A stretch of 15,602 nt of DNA from an uncultured Bacilli bacterium (GTDB lineage Bacteria > Bacillota_I > Bacilli_A > RF39 > UBA660), in assembly GCA_947522695.1 (NCBI GenBank), contig CANNTX010000030.1, forward strand, positions 1-15,602. The letters are read 5' to 3'. The notes below the pieces were generated by a model. It had not been told where the DNA came from. It saw only the letters and a list, made by a program, of their open reading frames with translations, and ran no database searches. Of this stretch, positions 13,880 to 15,602 are shown piece by piece. Made by a program: the position numbers and the translations under genes. Numbering within the stretch: the first letter of the stretch is position 1; the number at the start of each line of letters is the position of its first letter.

Positions 13880-15092
13880 ATATATAGATATTGTAAATAA
13901 AAAAATAGAAGATGAATTAAAAGAAATTGATAAAATAGTTTATAGTAATTCTAAAAAAGTATTGGATGCTTTTCATAAGGAAAAAGTGTTAACAACTGAT
14001 TTTAATTCATCAACTGGTTATGGTTATAATGATATTGGAAGAGATAAAGTAGAAAAAGTTTTTGCTGATTATTTTGGATGTGAATCGGCTTTAGTTAGAT
14101 GTCAATTCGTTAGTGGAACGCATGCTTTATCAACTGCATTTTTTGGAATTTTAAGACCTGGTGATACATTATTATCTATTTCTGGTTTACCATATGATAC
14201 TTTACATGAAGTTATTGGAATTAAAGATAATCCTAGTTCTTTAAAGGCATTTGGTATTAATTTTAAATATATTGATTTAATTAATAATGATTTTGATTAT
14301 GATAAAATTAGAGATAGTTTAAATGTTAAAATGGTCCATATTCAAAGATCAATTGGTTATAGTCTAAGAGATACTTTAAGTTTAGATAAAATAGAGAAAG
14401 TTATTAAGTTTATTAGAAGTATTAATAAAGATGTAATAATTATGATTGATAATTGTTATTGTGAAATGTGTTCGTATAAAGAACCTACTGAAATTGGAGC
14501 AGATTTAGTTGTTGGATCCTTAATTAAGAATTTAGGTGGTGGAATTGCTAATAACGGGGGATATATTTGTGGTAAGAGTGAACTAGTTAATTTATGCAGT
14601 GAAAGATTAACATCTCCTGGCTTAGGTGCTGAAGTAGGACCATCTCTTAATCAAACAAGAAACTTTATGCTCGGGTTTTATGAAGCTCCAATGGTTGTTG
14701 GTAATGCGTTAAAAACTAAGGTATTTGCTAGAGAACTATTAAAGCTACTAGGTTGTGATATGATTAACAATGATCTTAATGATATAGTTTTAGGAATCGT
14801 ATTTAATGATAGAGAAAAGTTAATTAATTTTGTTAAAGGAATCCAAATGGGAAGTGCAATAGATTCGTGTTATTTACCAGTTCCAACTGATATGCCAGGA
14901 TATGATAATCAAATTATTATGGCTAGTGGTTCATTTACAGAAGGATCTAGTATAGAATTATCTTGTGACGCTCCAATAAGAGAACCTTTCGTTGCTTATT
15001 TACAAGGGGCTCTAACATTTGAATATGGTAAATTAGGAATTATTAAAGCGGTAGAGAATATATTTAGTGAGGAAGATATAAATGGTAGATAA
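13869..15092 (+). CDS. PLP-dependent methionine gamma-lyase/aluminium-resistance family protein (YnbB-like)
   Basis: The 407-residue protein belongs to the Cys/Met-metabolism PLP enzyme group. Landmarks are the N-terminal GYGYNDIGRDKVEKVFADYFG block, the VSGTHAL cofactor-phosphate turn, the Asp in MIDNCYCE and the PLP-binding Lys220 in GSLIKNLGGGIA. The family is annotated as aluminium resistance or methionine gamma-lyase-like. The B. subtilis member YnbB is tied to EF-P 5-aminopentanol modification. I chose ATG 13869 because AAGTGAG lies 8 bases upstream; an in-frame GTG at 13860 would add three residues. It overlaps the SDR gene by 11 bases and the export gene by 11 bases, so the three genes form one operon. 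The reaction here is inferred, not shown. Confidence 0.9.
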   Translation: MLDKYIDIVNKKIEDELKEIDKIVYSNSKKVLDAFHKEKVLTTDFNSSTGYGYNDIGRDKVEKVFADYFGCESALVRCQFVSGTHALSTAFFGILRPGDTLLSISGLPYDTLHEVIGIKDNPSSLKAFGINFKYIDLINNDFDYDKIRDSLNVKMVHIQRSIGYSLRDTLSLDKIEKVIKFIRSINKDVIIMIDNCYCEMCSYKEPTEIGADLVVGSLIKNLGGGIANNGGYICGKSELVNLCSERLTSPGLGAEVGPSLNQTRNFMLGFYEAPMVVGNALKTKVFARELLKLLGCDMINNDLNDIVLGIVFNDREKLINFVKGIQMGSAIDSCYLPVPTDMPGYDNQIIMASGSFTEGSSIELSCDAPIREPFVAYLQGALTFEYGKLGIIKAVENIFSEEDINGR

Positions 15093-15594
15093 AATAGTTA
15101 ATTTTATAATAGGCATATTTGGTGCTAGTTCTGGGGCTATGATAGGAAAATATATAACCGTGTTTGTTATTTCTTTAATGCCAATTTTAGAACTTAGGGG
15201 AGGATTAATAGCTGCTAGTTTATTAAAAGTTCCACCAGTACCGGCTTATATAATTTCAATAATAGGCAATTTAATTCCCATCCCTTTAATTTTATGGTTT
15301 TTAGATTCAGTATTCGCGTTCATGAAGAAACATAAGATATTAGTTAAATTTATTGATTTTTGTGAAAGAAAAGGTAATGAGAAAAAAGGACAAATTGAAA
15401 AATTAGGTTTTTGGGGCTTAGTCTTATTTGTTGGAGTACCACTTCCAGGAACAGGCGCTTGGACAGGGTGTTTAATTGCAACATTGCTAAGAATGGATAA
15501 GAAAAAAGCTTTCTTAGCTGCTATTTTAGGAGTTATAATGGCAAGTATAATTATGATGATAGTAAGTTATGGAGTAATTGGTAATTTAATATAA
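15082..15594 (+). CDS. Small multidrug export-family membrane protein (Sm_multidrug_ex)
   Basis: The 170-residue protein is strongly hydrophobic, with membrane segments near 24-50, 54-80, 108-135 and 143-168, separated by a basic cytoplasmic stretch (82-107). Two conserved family motifs are visible: ELRGG (37-41), after a helix ending in Pro34, and PGTGAWTG (122-129). The family is called small multidrug export protein by annotation, but its transport activity is poorly established. The ATG lies inside the end of the PLP-enzyme gene, with GAGGAAG about 8 bases upstream. It is the last complete gene; the right edge (15595-15602, AAAAAGGT) may be the start of a terminator. Confidence 0.88.
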   Translation: MVDKIVNFIIGIFGASSGAMIGKYITVFVISLMPILELRGGLIAASLLKVPPVPAYIISIIGNLIPIPLILWFLDSVFAFMKKHKILVKFIDFCERKGNEKKGQIEKLGFWGLVLFVGVPLPGTGAWTGCLIATLLRMDKKKAFLAAILGVIMASIIMMIVSYGVIGNLI

Positions 15595-15602
15595 AAAAAG
15601 GT

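Overview
The window is low-GC, AT-rich bacterial DNA using the standard genetic code: TGG encodes Trp and TGA ends genes such as the ABC ATPase, which argues against a Mycoplasma-type code. AGGAGG-type ribosome binding sites, GTG starts, tight overlapping operons and A/T-ending codons fit an anaerobic Bacillota, probably an uncultured gut Bacilli of the RF39/Erysipelotrichales sort. That placement is inference. The class III ribonucleotide reductase shows that deoxynucleotides can be made without oxygen.

Layout. 1-1034 (+): the C-terminal end of a RhuM-like protein, then a Fic-domain protein. 1077-3551 (-): a complete ABC importer (substrate-binding protein, ATPase, permease) of the SsuA/ThiY (NitT/TauT) type, converging on Fic across a bidirectional terminator. 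3658-7669 (+): a membrane-anchored extracellular protein of unknown function, then a 1054-aa protein that joins a type IV pilin-like N-terminus to about five and a half cysteine-bearing MucBP/InlB-like repeats. 7701-8336 (-): a Crp/Fnr-family regulator that diverges from nrdD-nrdG-dut (8453-11567, +). Between them lies a 16-bp palindrome centred at -41.5 of the predicted nrdD promoter and overlapping the -35 of the regulator's own promoter. 11568-11804: a complex intergenic region with a 17-bp inverted repeat, a near-consensus promoter and a terminator-like hairpin between promoter and start codon. 11805-13118 (+): a secreted or anchored DUF6273-type surface protein whose last ~120 bp look like a diversity-generating-retroelement variable region. 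13208-15594 (+): an overlapping operon of an SDR reductase, a YnbB-like PLP enzyme and a small multidrug export-family membrane protein.

How the parts work together. NrdD reduces NTPs to dNTPs, NrdG installs its glycyl radical, and Dut removes dUTP and yields dUMP for dTMP synthesis. The divergent regulator probably activates this operon and represses itself through one shared operator. The SDR and PLP-enzyme pair recalls B. subtilis YmfI and YnbB, both linked to EF-P 5-aminopentanol modification. Two surface systems stand out: the pilin-adhesin with signs of recent repeat homogenisation, and the DUF6273 protein with a possibly hypervariable C-terminus behind an intricate promoter. No tRNA, rRNA, CRISPR array, IS element or known riboswitch was seen.
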